Source of the DNA: an uncultured Treponema sp.
Lineage (GTDB): Bacteria; Spirochaetota; Spirochaetia; Treponematales; Treponemataceae
Direction: 5' to 3'
Assembly: GCF_946187725.1 (NCBI RefSeq)
Contig: NZ_CAMHSK010000016.1
Coordinates: forward strand, 1-64,000
Length of the DNA: 64,000 nt
Below are positions 46,382 through 54,250 of this stretch, in pieces. Numbering within the stretch: the stretch's first letter is position 1; each line of letters begins with the position of its first letter. The translations under genes were made by a program, and so were the position numbers. Under the pieces are notes generated by a model. It saw nothing but the letters and a program-made list of their open reading frames with translations. It was not told the DNA's origin and searched no databases.

Positions 46382-48374
46382 CCTTTGCTCCCGCTTTTTC
46401 AGCAATTTTTAGAATCCGGGTTTTGAAAGCCTCATTCCTTACCTTTGCGTTTTTTTCTTCAAAACCGAATATTTCTGCACTCGGAAGCAGATAAATCACA
46501 AGTTCTGTTTTTTCAACGGATTTTTCGCTTGCCTTAAAAAGATTGCCAACGAACGGAATCCTTGAGAAAAACGGCACGCGCGAAATATTTTCCGTTTCTT
46601 CTTCCTGGACAAGACCGCTTAAAACCACAGGTTCACCGCTCTTAGCCCGCACTTCCGTAGTAACCACTTTTTCACTTGTAGGCGGCGGATTTCCAGTTGT
46701 CGTGGACAAGTCAGTTCCTTGCCTTGAAACGCTGGCAGTGATTCTGCTCGTTATCATGCCGTCGCCCGTTACAGTTCCGCATACCTCAAGCTTCAGGCCA
46801 GAAATGATTTCCTTCGTGATTCCCGAATAAATCGGCTCGCCTGTCTCTGGATTGAGATTATTGTCCCGATAGCGGTAAGTGTTCGTATTTTGAAAATTGA
46901 TTGCCTTTCCGCTCACACCATTCAATGTGGTGTCTGCATAGACCTTTGCCTTTGACTCGCTTATCGCAGTCTGAAGTTCGCCCGCAAACTTGAGTCCAAA
47001 AGCACCTATTACATCAAGATTCAAATTGAGCACGCTGCCAAGTTGAACGGCCCCGTCCGTCTTATCACCCATTTTTGCCCGACCGGCCTTGAATTTCGGA
47101 GTCCATTCCCGGCCGCTCGTTGTCTGATACTGCATGATGAGAAGGTCGTAGCGCACGCGGGAAACTGGTTTATCAATCAGAGGCAGCTCTTCCAAAAGAC
47201 GCTCATAGGCAGAATCTGAACCTGAAAAGAAAAAGCTGTCGCCATGCCCCGTATCGCTTATAGAAGCTTTTTCAAGAAATGGAGGAATATGCGCCATAAA
47301 ATCCTCCGTCCGAATATATTTCAACTGGACAAAACGCATTTTCTCTTTCACATCAATCTCTGAAACGAATTTCATCACTTCAAGGGCTTTTTCTTCATCA
47401 GCAAGAAAGATAAAGCCCATTCCGTCATCAAGTAAAATGCACTCAATTTCAGGGAATCTTTTTGCAATCAAAGAGATGCAGGCGGTATTTTTCAGAAATT
47501 TCAATTTAACGCCTTTCCATTCCTTTCCAAGCTGAGAAAGCTGATTTTTGTTCCTGCATGGAAGAATGAAGTAAAGGCCGTCCCGGACAGAAAACTGAGC
47601 ATCCGCCTGCATACATAGAAGTGAAAGTGCCTCATCAAAAGAAGACGCCTTAAAGGAAGAACGCATGATTTTTGACTCATTCGTAAGGGCATAGCAAAAC
47701 TGCTTTTTTGCCTGAGCAAAAAGTCTTTCCGCTACAAGCGACATGCTTGAATTCTGAACATCGACATACCAGATTCCGTCCTTTTCGATTAACGAAACCT
47801 TTCCCGCATTCCCGCCCGGATTTACAGATGAAGAATTCCTTGCGACATGAAAAGCACCTTCCCCTTCTTTTTCCAGAGAAAAGCCCATGCAAAGCCCGGT
47901 AATTCTTTTCAAAAGTTCTTCAGTCGAACAGAAACCTGTATGCAGGCTGACTTTCACTGAAGGCAGTGAATCGTAAGTCACGCAAAGTCCTGTCGAAATC
48001 GCACACTTTTCAAAAAGCTGCATCGGACTAACATCAAAGGCATCAAGAGAATACAAATCATTGTTTCTCTGAATGAGGATTCGGCTTACCGTCCACCGGT
48101 TTTCCCCACGCTCAACATAGAGCCTGGACTGCAGCAAAAAGGCATCAAAAGATTCCGAAAAGTTCTCCCCTGTACATCTGAAATCAGCTTTTCCTGAAAC
48201 TGTATCGTCAGCAGAAATCGAAATTCCAGTGTAAAGAGAAAGCGCATACAGAATTTCATGAATGTCTTTGTCAACGAACTCATAGGCTTCTTCGCAGTGC
48301 AGTTTCGTACATGGCAGAAAAGCAAGCACAAAAATCACCGCCCAGACTCCAAGGCCCTTTCTTTTAAAAAACAC
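46374..48374 (-). CDS. gspD: Type II secretion outer-membrane secretin
   Basis: The signal peptide is followed by three N domains (a STN-like start EFVDKDIHEILYALS, then repeats to about residue 380) and the secretin barrel at about 430-640. The secretin signature VPFFSRIPFVGNLFK...KTELVIYL is clear, and the gate region has VVLSGLVQEEE. The 666-residue length is normal. The start is a GTG at 48374 with a near-perfect TGGAGGTGATTT before it. It opens the operon that runs to the RHS gene. No clean promoter is visible in the 186-bp AT-rich region shared with xseA. Confidence 0.93.
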   Translation of the reverse strand: MFFKRKGLGVWAVIFVLAFLPCTKLHCEEAYEFVDKDIHEILYALSLYTGISISADDTVSGKADFRCTGENFSESFDAFLLQSRLYVERGENRWTVSRILIQRNNDLYSLDAFDVSPMQLFEKCAISTGLCVTYDSLPSVKVSLHTGFCSTEELLKRITGLCMGFSLEKEGEGAFHVARNSSSVNPGGNAGKVSLIEKDGIWYVDVQNSSMSLVAERLFAQAKKQFCYALTNESKIMRSSFKASSFDEALSLLCMQADAQFSVRDGLYFILPCRNKNQLSQLGKEWKGVKLKFLKNTACISLIAKRFPEIECILLDDGMGFIFLADEEKALEVMKFVSEIDVKEKMRFVQLKYIRTEDFMAHIPPFLEKASISDTGHGDSFFFSGSDSAYERLLEELPLIDKPVSRVRYDLLIMQYQTTSGREWTPKFKAGRAKMGDKTDGAVQLGSVLNLNLDVIGAFGLKFAGELQTAISESKAKVYADTTLNGVSGKAINFQNTNTYRYRDNNLNPETGEPIYSGITKEIISGLKLEVCGTVTGDGMITSRITASVSRQGTDLSTTTGNPPPTSEKVVTTEVRAKSGEPVVLSGLVQEEETENISRVPFFSRIPFVGNLFKASEKSVEKTELVIYLLPSAEIFGFEEKNAKVRNEAFKTRILKIAEKAGAKDE

Positions 48375-48522
48375 AAATCACCTCCAGAACAGTTTTTGAA
48401 TTTGCAGAGCTTCAAATGGCAAAAGACGATTTTTTTGAAACCTGCATCTTTCCCTGTTCTGTATATTTATTTGAAAAAAAAATCATGTTTCGGCAATCTG
48501 TTTGAAAAAAAATTGATTTTTT

Positions 48523-48553
48523 TTGTGTTTTTTTGCATTTTTTTTTGTATAAT
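48523..48553 (+). promoter_or_regulatory. Promoter of xseA, leaderless position
   Basis: TATAAT (48548-48553) lies seven bases before the ATG. TTGTGT (48523-48528) is a possible -35 at a wide 19-base spacing. The T tracts around it may bend the DNA. No Shine-Dalgarno site precedes xseA. Confidence 0.55.
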
Positions 48554-48560
48554 TCGATTT

Positions 48561-49760
48561 ATGGGGTCAAATTTCCAGGACGACACAGTTTTTTCCGTCA
48601 CAAAGCTCACTTCTGCAATCAGGGATTTGCTTGAAGGAACCTTCTCAAACATCACTCTTGAAGGTGAAATTTCAAATTACCGGCCGAATTCAAGCGGCCA
48701 CCTGTACTTCACTTTAAAAGACGAAGGCGCTCAAATTTCAGCCGTAATGTTCAGAGGCAGGGCAATGAGCCTTGATTTCATTCCAAAAGACGGCATGAAA
48801 GTCAAATGTACTGGCTCTGTTTCAGTCTATGCGCCACGAGGAAATTATCAGATTATCATCACAAAGATGGAAATCGCCGGTTCAGGAAACATACTCCAGA
48901 TTCTCGAAGAACGAAAAAAGCGCCTCGCTCAAGAAGGGCTTTTCAACTCAGACCGAAAGAAGCCAATTCCGCGTTTTTCCAAGCGAGTTGGAATCGTCAC
49001 AAGCCCAACAGGCGCTGCCCTCAGGGATATTCTTCAAATCACAAAAAGGCGCAATCCCGGCATTGATGTTGTAATTCTTCCGGCACTGGTCCAAGGAGAA
49101 GGTGCTGCCATTACAATCGCAAACATGATTAAAACTGCAAACGACTTTTCTTTATGTGATGTCCTCATTGTTGGCCGTGGCGGAGGTTCCCTTGAAGACC
49201 TGCTTCCGTTCAGTGAAGAAATTGTCGTGCGGGCCATTGCAGATTCAGAAATTCCCGTTGTGAGTGCGGTCGGTCATGAAATCGACTGGGCGCTTTCTGA
49301 CTATGCGGCAGACATGCGTGCGCCCACACCTTCAGCAGCAGCCGAACTCGTCGTTCCAAAGCAATCTGATATTCTTGAAGGACTTTCCGCTTATAAACAA
49401 GAATTTTACAATCAAATCACTTCAAAAGTTGAACGGCTCAAACTCATGATAAAGTCTTTCGATGTTGCGAATATGGAAATCAGATTCCGTTCAATTGAAC
49501 AGCCTCTTTTAAACCGCCTCGAAAATGCACGGCAATCTTTAATCGAAGGCATGAACACAAAAATCAAAGATACAAAAACGCTCATACAGCAGAAAGTCCA
49601 GATTCTTGAAGAAGCAAGCCCTCAGACAATCCTGAACCGGGGATACTCTATGGTCAGAACACAGGATGGAAAAATCGTCCGAACTTCACAAGGTATCACA
49701 AGCGGAACAAAACTTGAAATCACGCCAGCAAACGGAAAGATTTTTGCAGTGGCAGAGTGA
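48561..49760 (+). CDS. xseA: Exodeoxyribonuclease VII large subunit
   Basis: The product is the catalytic subunit of the single-strand exonuclease VII. The N-terminal OB-fold (FSNITLEGEISNYRPNSSGHLYF) is followed by the nuclease domain with RVGIVTSPTGAALRDIL, VGRGGGSLEDLLPF and SAVGHEIDWALSDYAADMRAPTPSAAAEL, a coiled arm, and a C-terminal NRGYSMV segment. The 399-residue length is slightly short. The frame is open for another 100 codons upstream, into gspD on the other strand, but homology begins at MGSNFQDD. Its partner xseB is at 2163. Confidence 0.95.
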   Translation: MGSNFQDDTVFSVTKLTSAIRDLLEGTFSNITLEGEISNYRPNSSGHLYFTLKDEGAQISAVMFRGRAMSLDFIPKDGMKVKCTGSVSVYAPRGNYQIIITKMEIAGSGNILQILEERKKRLAQEGLFNSDRKKPIPRFSKRVGIVTSPTGAALRDILQITKRRNPGIDVVILPALVQGEGAAITIANMIKTANDFSLCDVLIVGRGGGSLEDLLPFSEEIVVRAIADSEIPVVSAVGHEIDWALSDYAADMRAPTPSAAAELVVPKQSDILEGLSAYKQEFYNQITSKVERLKLMIKSFDVANMEIRFRSIEQPLLNRLENARQSLIEGMNTKIKDTKTLIQQKVQILEEASPQTILNRGYSMVRTQDGKIVRTSQGITSGTKLEITPANGKIFAVAE

Positions 49761-49828
49761 TTTTTCATGCGGATTTAAAAAAACATTCCGATAATAATAG
49801 AGTATATCTAAAATCATAGGAGACTCAG

Positions 49829-50797
49829 GTGAAACGCACACTTTTTACAATAATTGCAATTTTTTCATTTTTTACGCAGTTTTCTTTCTCTCAAAATGCC
49901 TCTGACTATGCAAAAGCATCAGTCTCAATCAAGTTCTACGACCGCACGATGTACTATGCCGGCAACAAGGAAGACAACCCGATTTATGTTGATGTCGCAA
50001 TCACGAACAAGGGAACTGACACCCTCCGCTTCAAGCTTGCAGACGACAGGATGTTCTCACTTGACTTCTTCGCATACACAATCAAGAACACTACTCTCCC
50101 AAACACAAAAGACTTGATTATCAAGCGCTCAACAAACCAGACCGTTTATTTCCGTGAGCTTGCGATTGAACCTGGTGAAACATATTCTTTCGTTGAAAAT
50201 GTAAAGAACTATATCCAGATTGATGAGCCGTCAATTTACTACCTTGAAATGCATTTCTATCCAGAACTTTACAAAACAAAGATGATAGAAATCGTATCAA
50301 ACCGACTCAGCCTTGATGTCAGACCGGCTCCATCAGCATCATCATCAAGCGTACTTCTCGTTGAAAACAAAACAAGCGCACTCTTAAAGCCTGAAGCTAT
50401 TTCTCCAGACAAAGTTATTGAGCAGACAATCACTGCACGACAGAAAACGCTTTGGGATCAGTACTTCCTCTACATGGACATCGAACAGATGATGGTCCGA
50501 AACAGCGAAGTCAACCGAAAATACAAAAATGCAAGTGCTGACGAACGCAACAGAATGTTAAATTCTTACAAAGCCGACCTCATGCAGAACAGAATCGACT
50601 ACGACATTGTAAGCATTCCAGAGCGATTTGAAATCGAAAACACATCATATTCACAGACAGAAGGCTCAGTTTCTGTTATCGAATGGTTCAAATATCCTAA
50701 TTTCAGTGAGAAAAAGCGTTACATTTACAAAGTCAGACAGCGGGACGGAATCTGGCAGATTTACGACTACTCAGTAACAAATTTAGGAACCGAATAA
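49829..50797 (+). CDS. Exported protein of unknown function
   Basis: A signal peptide (KRTLFTIIAIFSFFTQFSFS) precedes a beta-sandwich-like region of about 150 residues resembling an Ig-like envelope domain. A helical segment with ARQKTLWDQYFLYMDIEQMM follows, and the protein closes in a beta-rich part. I do not recognise the family. The start is a GTG with AGGAG at normal spacing. The next gene begins two bases after the stop, so they form an operon. Confidence 0.75.
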   Translation: MKRTLFTIIAIFSFFTQFSFSQNASDYAKASVSIKFYDRTMYYAGNKEDNPIYVDVAITNKGTDTLRFKLADDRMFSLDFFAYTIKNTTLPNTKDLIIKRSTNQTVYFRELAIEPGETYSFVENVKNYIQIDEPSIYYLEMHFYPELYKTKMIEIVSNRLSLDVRPAPSASSSSVLLVENKTSALLKPEAISPDKVIEQTITARQKTLWDQYFLYMDIEQMMVRNSEVNRKYKNASADERNRMLNSYKADLMQNRIDYDIVSIPERFEIENTSYSQTEGSVSVIEWFKYPNFSEKKRYIYKVRQRDGIWQIYDYSVTNLGTE

Positions 50798-50798
50798 T

Positions 50799-52061
50799 AT
50801 GAAAGCTCTTCTTGTAGCCGATAATGAAAAAGCGATAAATAATATATCTCAAGTTCTCAAAACCGCAGGTTACGACATTATTGTCTACAGATGGCTTTTA
50901 AAAGCATTGGACAATATCGAAGAAATAGCACCTCATCTCATCGTTATAAGTACAGGAGATTATCCACGACACTGGAAAACACTTGCACAATACGCTACCA
51001 GTGGTTTTGGTGACTACACTCCTCAGGTAATTCTTTATACAGACGAAAATTTCAATGAAGAAGAACAGAAAAAAGCTGAAATCTTAAAAGTACGCGGATT
51101 TTTTGACTCAATCGGCGTGGACGGACTTGATAAACTCAGGGAGATTTTAGCCAAAAAAGATGATATTTTTTCAGGACACCTTACAGACGAAGATTTTGAG
51201 CAGGAAACAGCAAGCGTAGAAGATTTGGAAGAACTCATTGAAGATGAAAAAGCCGCAGACCGACTTGAAGAAATCGCAGCAGATGAACGAGCCGCCGAAA
51301 AGCTGAAAAATCTTGAAGAAACCGAAGAAATTCCAACAGTCGAAGAACTGATGAAAACTCCCTATGACGAAGAAAACAGCGTCACCCTCCCCGGAGTTGA
51401 TGAATTAAGAAAACTTCTCGAAAGCGAATCCGTACTTGAAGAAGAACAGGAAATTGAAGCTGAAGCAGAAAGTGAAGCATTAGCTGAATCAGAATCAGAA
51501 TGCGAACCGGAAAACGAAAGCGAAGCATTAGCTGAAGTAGAAAGCGACATCGAACCGGAACTTGAAAGTGAACAGGAAAGTGAATGCGAATCCGTACTTG
51601 AATCTGAAGAAGAAACAGAATGCGAACCGGAAAGTGAATCAGAAATCGAAAAAGAATTTGAAGATTCAGAAAATGATGATATAATTGAAGCAGATGGAGA
51701 AAATAATATGTCTGATGAACAGAGCATTGACGAAAAACTGGCCGCTATCATGAATGCTAACAAGGCAGACGCAAAAGAAAAAGCCGAAGCCCTCAAACTC
51801 GACACAGAAAAAGCAAGTGCCGTCTCATTTGTTTTCACAAATCCGGTTACCCTTGCAATGGTTTCTGGTGTCGCAAGGAATTACAACGGTCTCGTACTTG
51901 AGTTCACTCCCGACATTCCTTCTTTTATACTCAACCTCTCTCCCGGCACAAAAATTTCCGTTGCCTCAATGAAAATCGATGACAAAATAGAAAATGTTTT
52001 TGCAGAGGTTATGTCAAACGACGCAAAAAAACTCGCTCTGGCGATTAAGAAAATCAGTTAA
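50799..52061 (+). CDS. Pseudo-receiver protein with long acidic linker and PilZ-like C-terminus
   Basis: Residues 1-120 fold like a CheY receiver (KALLVADNEKA, APHLIVIS), but the phospho-acceptor aspartate is Ser in VISTGD, so it is probably not phosphorylated. Residues about 130-300 are strongly acidic, with repeats of ESE-, AEAE- and ECEPE-type. The last ~80 residues (SFVFTNPVTLAMVSGVARNYN) look like a small beta-barrel that might be PilZ-like; no RxxxR motif is clear. The gene starts immediately after the previous stop. A scaffold or signalling adaptor role is a guess. Confidence 0.6.
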   Translation: MKALLVADNEKAINNISQVLKTAGYDIIVYRWLLKALDNIEEIAPHLIVISTGDYPRHWKTLAQYATSGFGDYTPQVILYTDENFNEEEQKKAEILKVRGFFDSIGVDGLDKLREILAKKDDIFSGHLTDEDFEQETASVEDLEELIEDEKAADRLEEIAADERAAEKLKNLEETEEIPTVEELMKTPYDEENSVTLPGVDELRKLLESESVLEEEQEIEAEAESEALAESESECEPENESEALAEVESDIEPELESEQESECESVLESEEETECEPESESEIEKEFEDSENDDIIEADGENNMSDEQSIDEKLAAIMNANKADAKEKAEALKLDTEKASAVSFVFTNPVTLAMVSGVARNYNGLVLEFTPDIPSFILNLSPGTKISVASMKIDDKIENVFAEVMSNDAKKLALAIKKIS

Positions 52062-52064
52062 AAA

Positions 52065-52460
52065 ATGAAAAAACAGTCAGCAAAATTCTTCTGTGAAAAC
52101 TGCGGGGCAGAAGTTCCACAGAATGCAAAAGTATGCAGGCACTGCGGAAAGTTCTTCTCATCCGTACGCTGCCCTGTATGCGGAACTACAGGTACCCCAG
52201 GAAAATTCACAAACGGCTGTCCCACATGCGGATATGCCGTCGGACAGGGGCAAAAAGTAAATGCTCCCAGCCAAAAAGAGCTCCCCGCCTCACGAAAATC
52301 AAAAAAAGCACTTCTCAACGCAATTGATTCAAGAAATCCGCTCGGTACCCGAAAAAAGCGATCGAATGACGGTTCGCTTCCAGTCTGGTCATTTTTTGCA
52401 CTAGCGGCAATTCTGATTCTTTTTGTGTGTTGTGCCGCAAAATATCTCGGAATATCATGA
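52065..52460 (+). CDS. Zinc-ribbon membrane protein
   Basis: The 131-residue protein has two zinc-ribbon pairs at its N-terminus, CENCG...CRHCG and CPVCG...CPTCG, a basic linker, and one membrane helix near the C-terminus (WSFFALAAILILFVCCAA). The gene begins three bases after the previous stop. The function is unknown; zinc-ribbon and single-helix proteins of this build often act as membrane adaptors. A 145-codon frame lies opposite but is judged a shadow. Confidence 0.75.
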   Translation: MKKQSAKFFCENCGAEVPQNAKVCRHCGKFFSSVRCPVCGTTGTPGKFTNGCPTCGYAVGQGQKVNAPSQKELPASRKSKKALLNAIDSRNPLGTRKKRSNDGSLPVWSFFALAAILILFVCCAAKYLGIS

Positions 52461-52488
52461 TTTTTTAACTCAAGTCCATATAAGAAAA

Positions 52489-52517
52489 TTGACAAACAAA
52501 GACTTTTTCTATATAAT
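52489..52517 (+). promoter_or_regulatory. Consensus promoter of tRNA-Leu
   Basis: TTGACA, a 17-base spacer and TATAAT form a perfect sigma-70 promoter. Transcription would begin about 11 bases before the tRNA. Confidence 0.9.
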
Positions 52518-52534
52518 TGGTATACATTTTATAA

Positions 52535-52618
52535 GCCCGAATGGCGGAATTGGCAGACGCGCTAGGTTCAGGTCCTAGTGAGGGCAACTTCATAGGGGTT
52601 CAAGTCCCCTTTCGGGCA
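52535..52618 (+). tRNA. tRNA-Leu(CAG)
   Basis: The acceptor stem GCCCGAA / TTCGGGC, the D arm with GGCGGAATTGGCAGACGC, the anticodon stem CTAGG / CCTAG with loop TTCAGGT (anticodon CAG), a long class II variable arm and the T arm GGGG-TTCAAGT-CCCC are all present. It is 84 nt with A73; CCA is not encoded. Confidence 0.97.
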
Positions 52619-52686
52619 AAAACTTACCGCAGCAAGTAATTTTTTACGGTATTTGAACCTTCCAGACAGTATTATCAAGCGAATGA

Positions 52687-52719
52687 ACACATGGTTATCT
52701 ACACCATGTGTTTTTTTTT
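52687..52719 (+). terminator. Terminator downstream of tRNA-Leu
   Basis: ACACATGG pairs with CCATGTGT over a nine-base loop, followed by nine T. A weaker hairpin with a T run lies earlier at about 52623-52648. Confidence 0.85.
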
Positions 52720-52743
52720 GCCCTTCCCTCTTTTTCATGATAT

Positions 52744-53076
52744 TCAGTATTGTTTTGCCAATGTGTCAACAAGCTGCAAAACAGCAGTTTTTTCTTTTGC
52801 AGAAAGTTTTTCCAATTGATTTATGAGCGTGCTGTATTTGTAATAAAGTTTTTGTGACTGACTATTTTCAATTTGCTCATCCTCGCAGTCCAAAAGCCTT
52901 TCAAGAGGAACATTAAGGATTTTTGCAATGCGTAATGCAGTATCGGCAGAAGGAATGCTGTCCCGTTCGATTGCCTTATGAATCGTTACTTCCTTAATGC
53001 TTGCCTTGTAAGCTAACTCTTTACGGCTAATGTTTTGGTATTCCAATTCATAACTTACATTTGTCCAAAAACTCAT
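52744..53076 (-). CDS. XRE-family helix-turn-helix regulator
   Basis: Residues about 5-65 form a lambda-repressor-like HTH (ISRKELAYKASIKEVTIHKAIE, then PSADTALRIAKILNVPLERLL). A short helical C-terminus (INQLEKLSAKEKTAVLQLVDTL) could dimerise. It is divergent from the lipoprotein gene at 53325, and the region between holds an array of related palindromes that are the likely binding sites. No Shine-Dalgarno site is obvious at the ATG. Auto-repression together with control of the neighbour is inferred. Confidence 0.85.
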   Translation of the reverse strand: MSFWTNVSYELEYQNISRKELAYKASIKEVTIHKAIERDSIPSADTALRIAKILNVPLERLLDCEDEQIENSQSQKLYYKYSTLINQLEKLSAKEKTAVLQLVDTLAKQY

Positions 53077-53086
53077 AAATAAACCA

Positions 53087-53185
53087 TAAATACTATTGTC
53101 TATTTTCGCTTGAACAATTCGACTATTGTATATATAATTAGACTTATGTCTAATCTACACAAACAAAATTAGACTATAGTCAAAG
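53087..53185. promoter_or_regulatory. Array of four operator-like palindromes
   Basis: Two good sites read ATTAGAC-ttat-GTCTAAT (53137-53154) and ATTAGAC-tata-GTCAAAG (53168-53185). Two weaker ones of the same design, ATTCGAC-tatt-GTATAT (53117-53134) and AATAC-tatt-GTCTATT (53089-53104), lie upstream. The conserved GAC-N4-GTC cores are spaced 30, 20 and 31 bases, close to whole helical turns, so bound dimers would sit on one face. The second and third sites cover the spacer and -10 region of the lipoprotein promoter. Confidence 0.65.
53110..53138 (+). promoter_or_regulatory. Promoter of the lipoprotein gene, within the operator array
   Basis: TTGAAC, a 17-base spacer and TATAAT. The predicted start near 53145 gives a leader of about 180 bases. 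Confidence 0.75.
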
Positions 53186-53221
53186 CACAGTAAGTAAAAA
53201 CTATTCTTTACTGTGTATCCG

Positions 53222-53293
53222 GCGAAAATCTGTTAGGTTGATGGCATATTATGCCACTTGCTGTTAGCAAGGGAAATCATCCGACACTTTCGC
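53222..53293 (+). promoter_or_regulatory. Structured 5' leader of the lipoprotein gene
   Basis: An outer stem GCGAAA / TTTCGC (53222-53227 with 53288-53293) can enclose two adjacent hairpins, TGGCAT-att-ATGCCA (53242-53256) and CTTGCT-gtt-AGCAAG (53257-53271). The structure ends about 20 bases before the GGGGGA site. I do not recognise a known riboswitch class. The GCCACT...GGGAA order is superficially like part of a cobalamin element, but the B12 box is missing. Confidence 0.4.
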
Positions 53294-53324
53294 ACTAAAG
53301 GAAATAAAATCTTTGGGGGATTTT

Positions 53325-54107
53325 ATGAAAAAATTATTTGGACTACTGACAGTTGTTGTCGGTATACTTTTTGCAAGCTGTGCGTCAACATCACAAAAAG
53401 TTGAATCATTTACCTTTGATTTTTCAAAAGATTTTTATCCAGGAATTGGATATGTATGCTTAAACGGTTCCAGCTTCAAAGACGCTCATTTCGTAAAGGC
53501 AGATGTTGTAAAAAATGAGTATGTATTTGAAAAAGTGTCTTGCACAGCCGCTTTGGTTCCAATTTATTTAACTTTGAATGTTACAGTTCAGAAAGACGGT
53601 AAGCTGAACTACGAATACAGCGATTTATACTACAAAAAAGATAAGAGAAAGCTTGAACTCGGCCCGTTAGTTACAGTTTCTTCAATCGAAAACGATTTTA
53701 ATAAACTTTTGCCAAAAGTATTCGCTGATGAAACTCTCTACAATGCGACAAAAGCAAAATTCTTTGAAGAACCGGGAATGCTTCAGGCAATGACAAAAGG
53801 ACTTACAGATATTCGTGCAGCTAAATTTGCTGAAATGGTAAAAGACGCTCCTATTAATATGCCGGTAACTGTTTTAGAAGCAAAAATGAATAAGGCCGAA
53901 AATAATAAAAATTACAAATATTATATTTCTGCCTATGCTTCCGTAAGCACATTGTCTTCGATTCATTTTGTTTATTACACAAATGATGCTGAAAAAGCAG
54001 AAGCTGCACAAGGCGATAAGATTAATATAAAAGGATTAATCAAAGATTTTTCTAAAAATCCATATTTAATCGATTTCCTTGCATTTACCGTTGTAGATGC
54101 AGAGTAA
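53325..54107 (+). CDS. Lipoprotein of unknown function under XRE control
   Basis: The signal ends in the lipobox FASC. The mature 240 residues show no family I know; the end (HFVYYTNDAEKAEAAQGDKINIKG and FLAFTVVDAE) looks like a small beta-rich domain. The ATG at 53325 follows GGGGGATTTT; a TTG four codons earlier is ignored. Dense regulation (operator array and structured leader) suggests an environment-responsive surface or periplasmic protein. Confidence 0.75.
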   Translation: MKKLFGLLTVVVGILFASCASTSQKVESFTFDFSKDFYPGIGYVCLNGSSFKDAHFVKADVVKNEYVFEKVSCTAALVPIYLTLNVTVQKDGKLNYEYSDLYYKKDKRKLELGPLVTVSSIENDFNKLLPKVFADETLYNATKAKFFEEPGMLQAMTKGLTDIRAAKFAEMVKDAPINMPVTVLEAKMNKAENNKNYKYYISAYASVSTLSSIHFVYYTNDAEKAEAAQGDKINIKGLIKDFSKNPYLIDFLAFTVVDAE

Positions 54108-54166
54108 AATAAATTTTTATTATAATTATTAGAAAAATAATTAGAAACAGAAACTAACAAATTTAA

Positions 54167-54231
54167 AAAAAAGGGCTGTCCGTTAATCTTTGAAGTGTGA
54201 AATGCACCCCTAAAGTTGGACAGCCCTTTTT
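54167..54231. terminator. Bidirectional hairpin between the lipoprotein gene and rho
   Basis: AAAAAGGGCTGTCC pairs with GGACAGCCCTTTTT over a 36-base loop, with T or A runs on both sides. It can end transcription from either direction. The long loop contains TGAAGTGTGAAATGCACCCC, so the pair may be the ends of a very small decayed element. Confidence 0.65.
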
Positions 54232-54250
54232 CTATTACTAAAAATCAAGT

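Noticed and set aside
52058-52495. Minus-strand protein of 145 residues
   Set aside because: It is opposite the zinc-ribbon gene, whose CxxC pattern is clearly real.
53222-53293. Cobalamin riboswitch
   Set aside because: The AGYCAGGAGACCTGCC-type B12 box and the long peripheral arms are missing.
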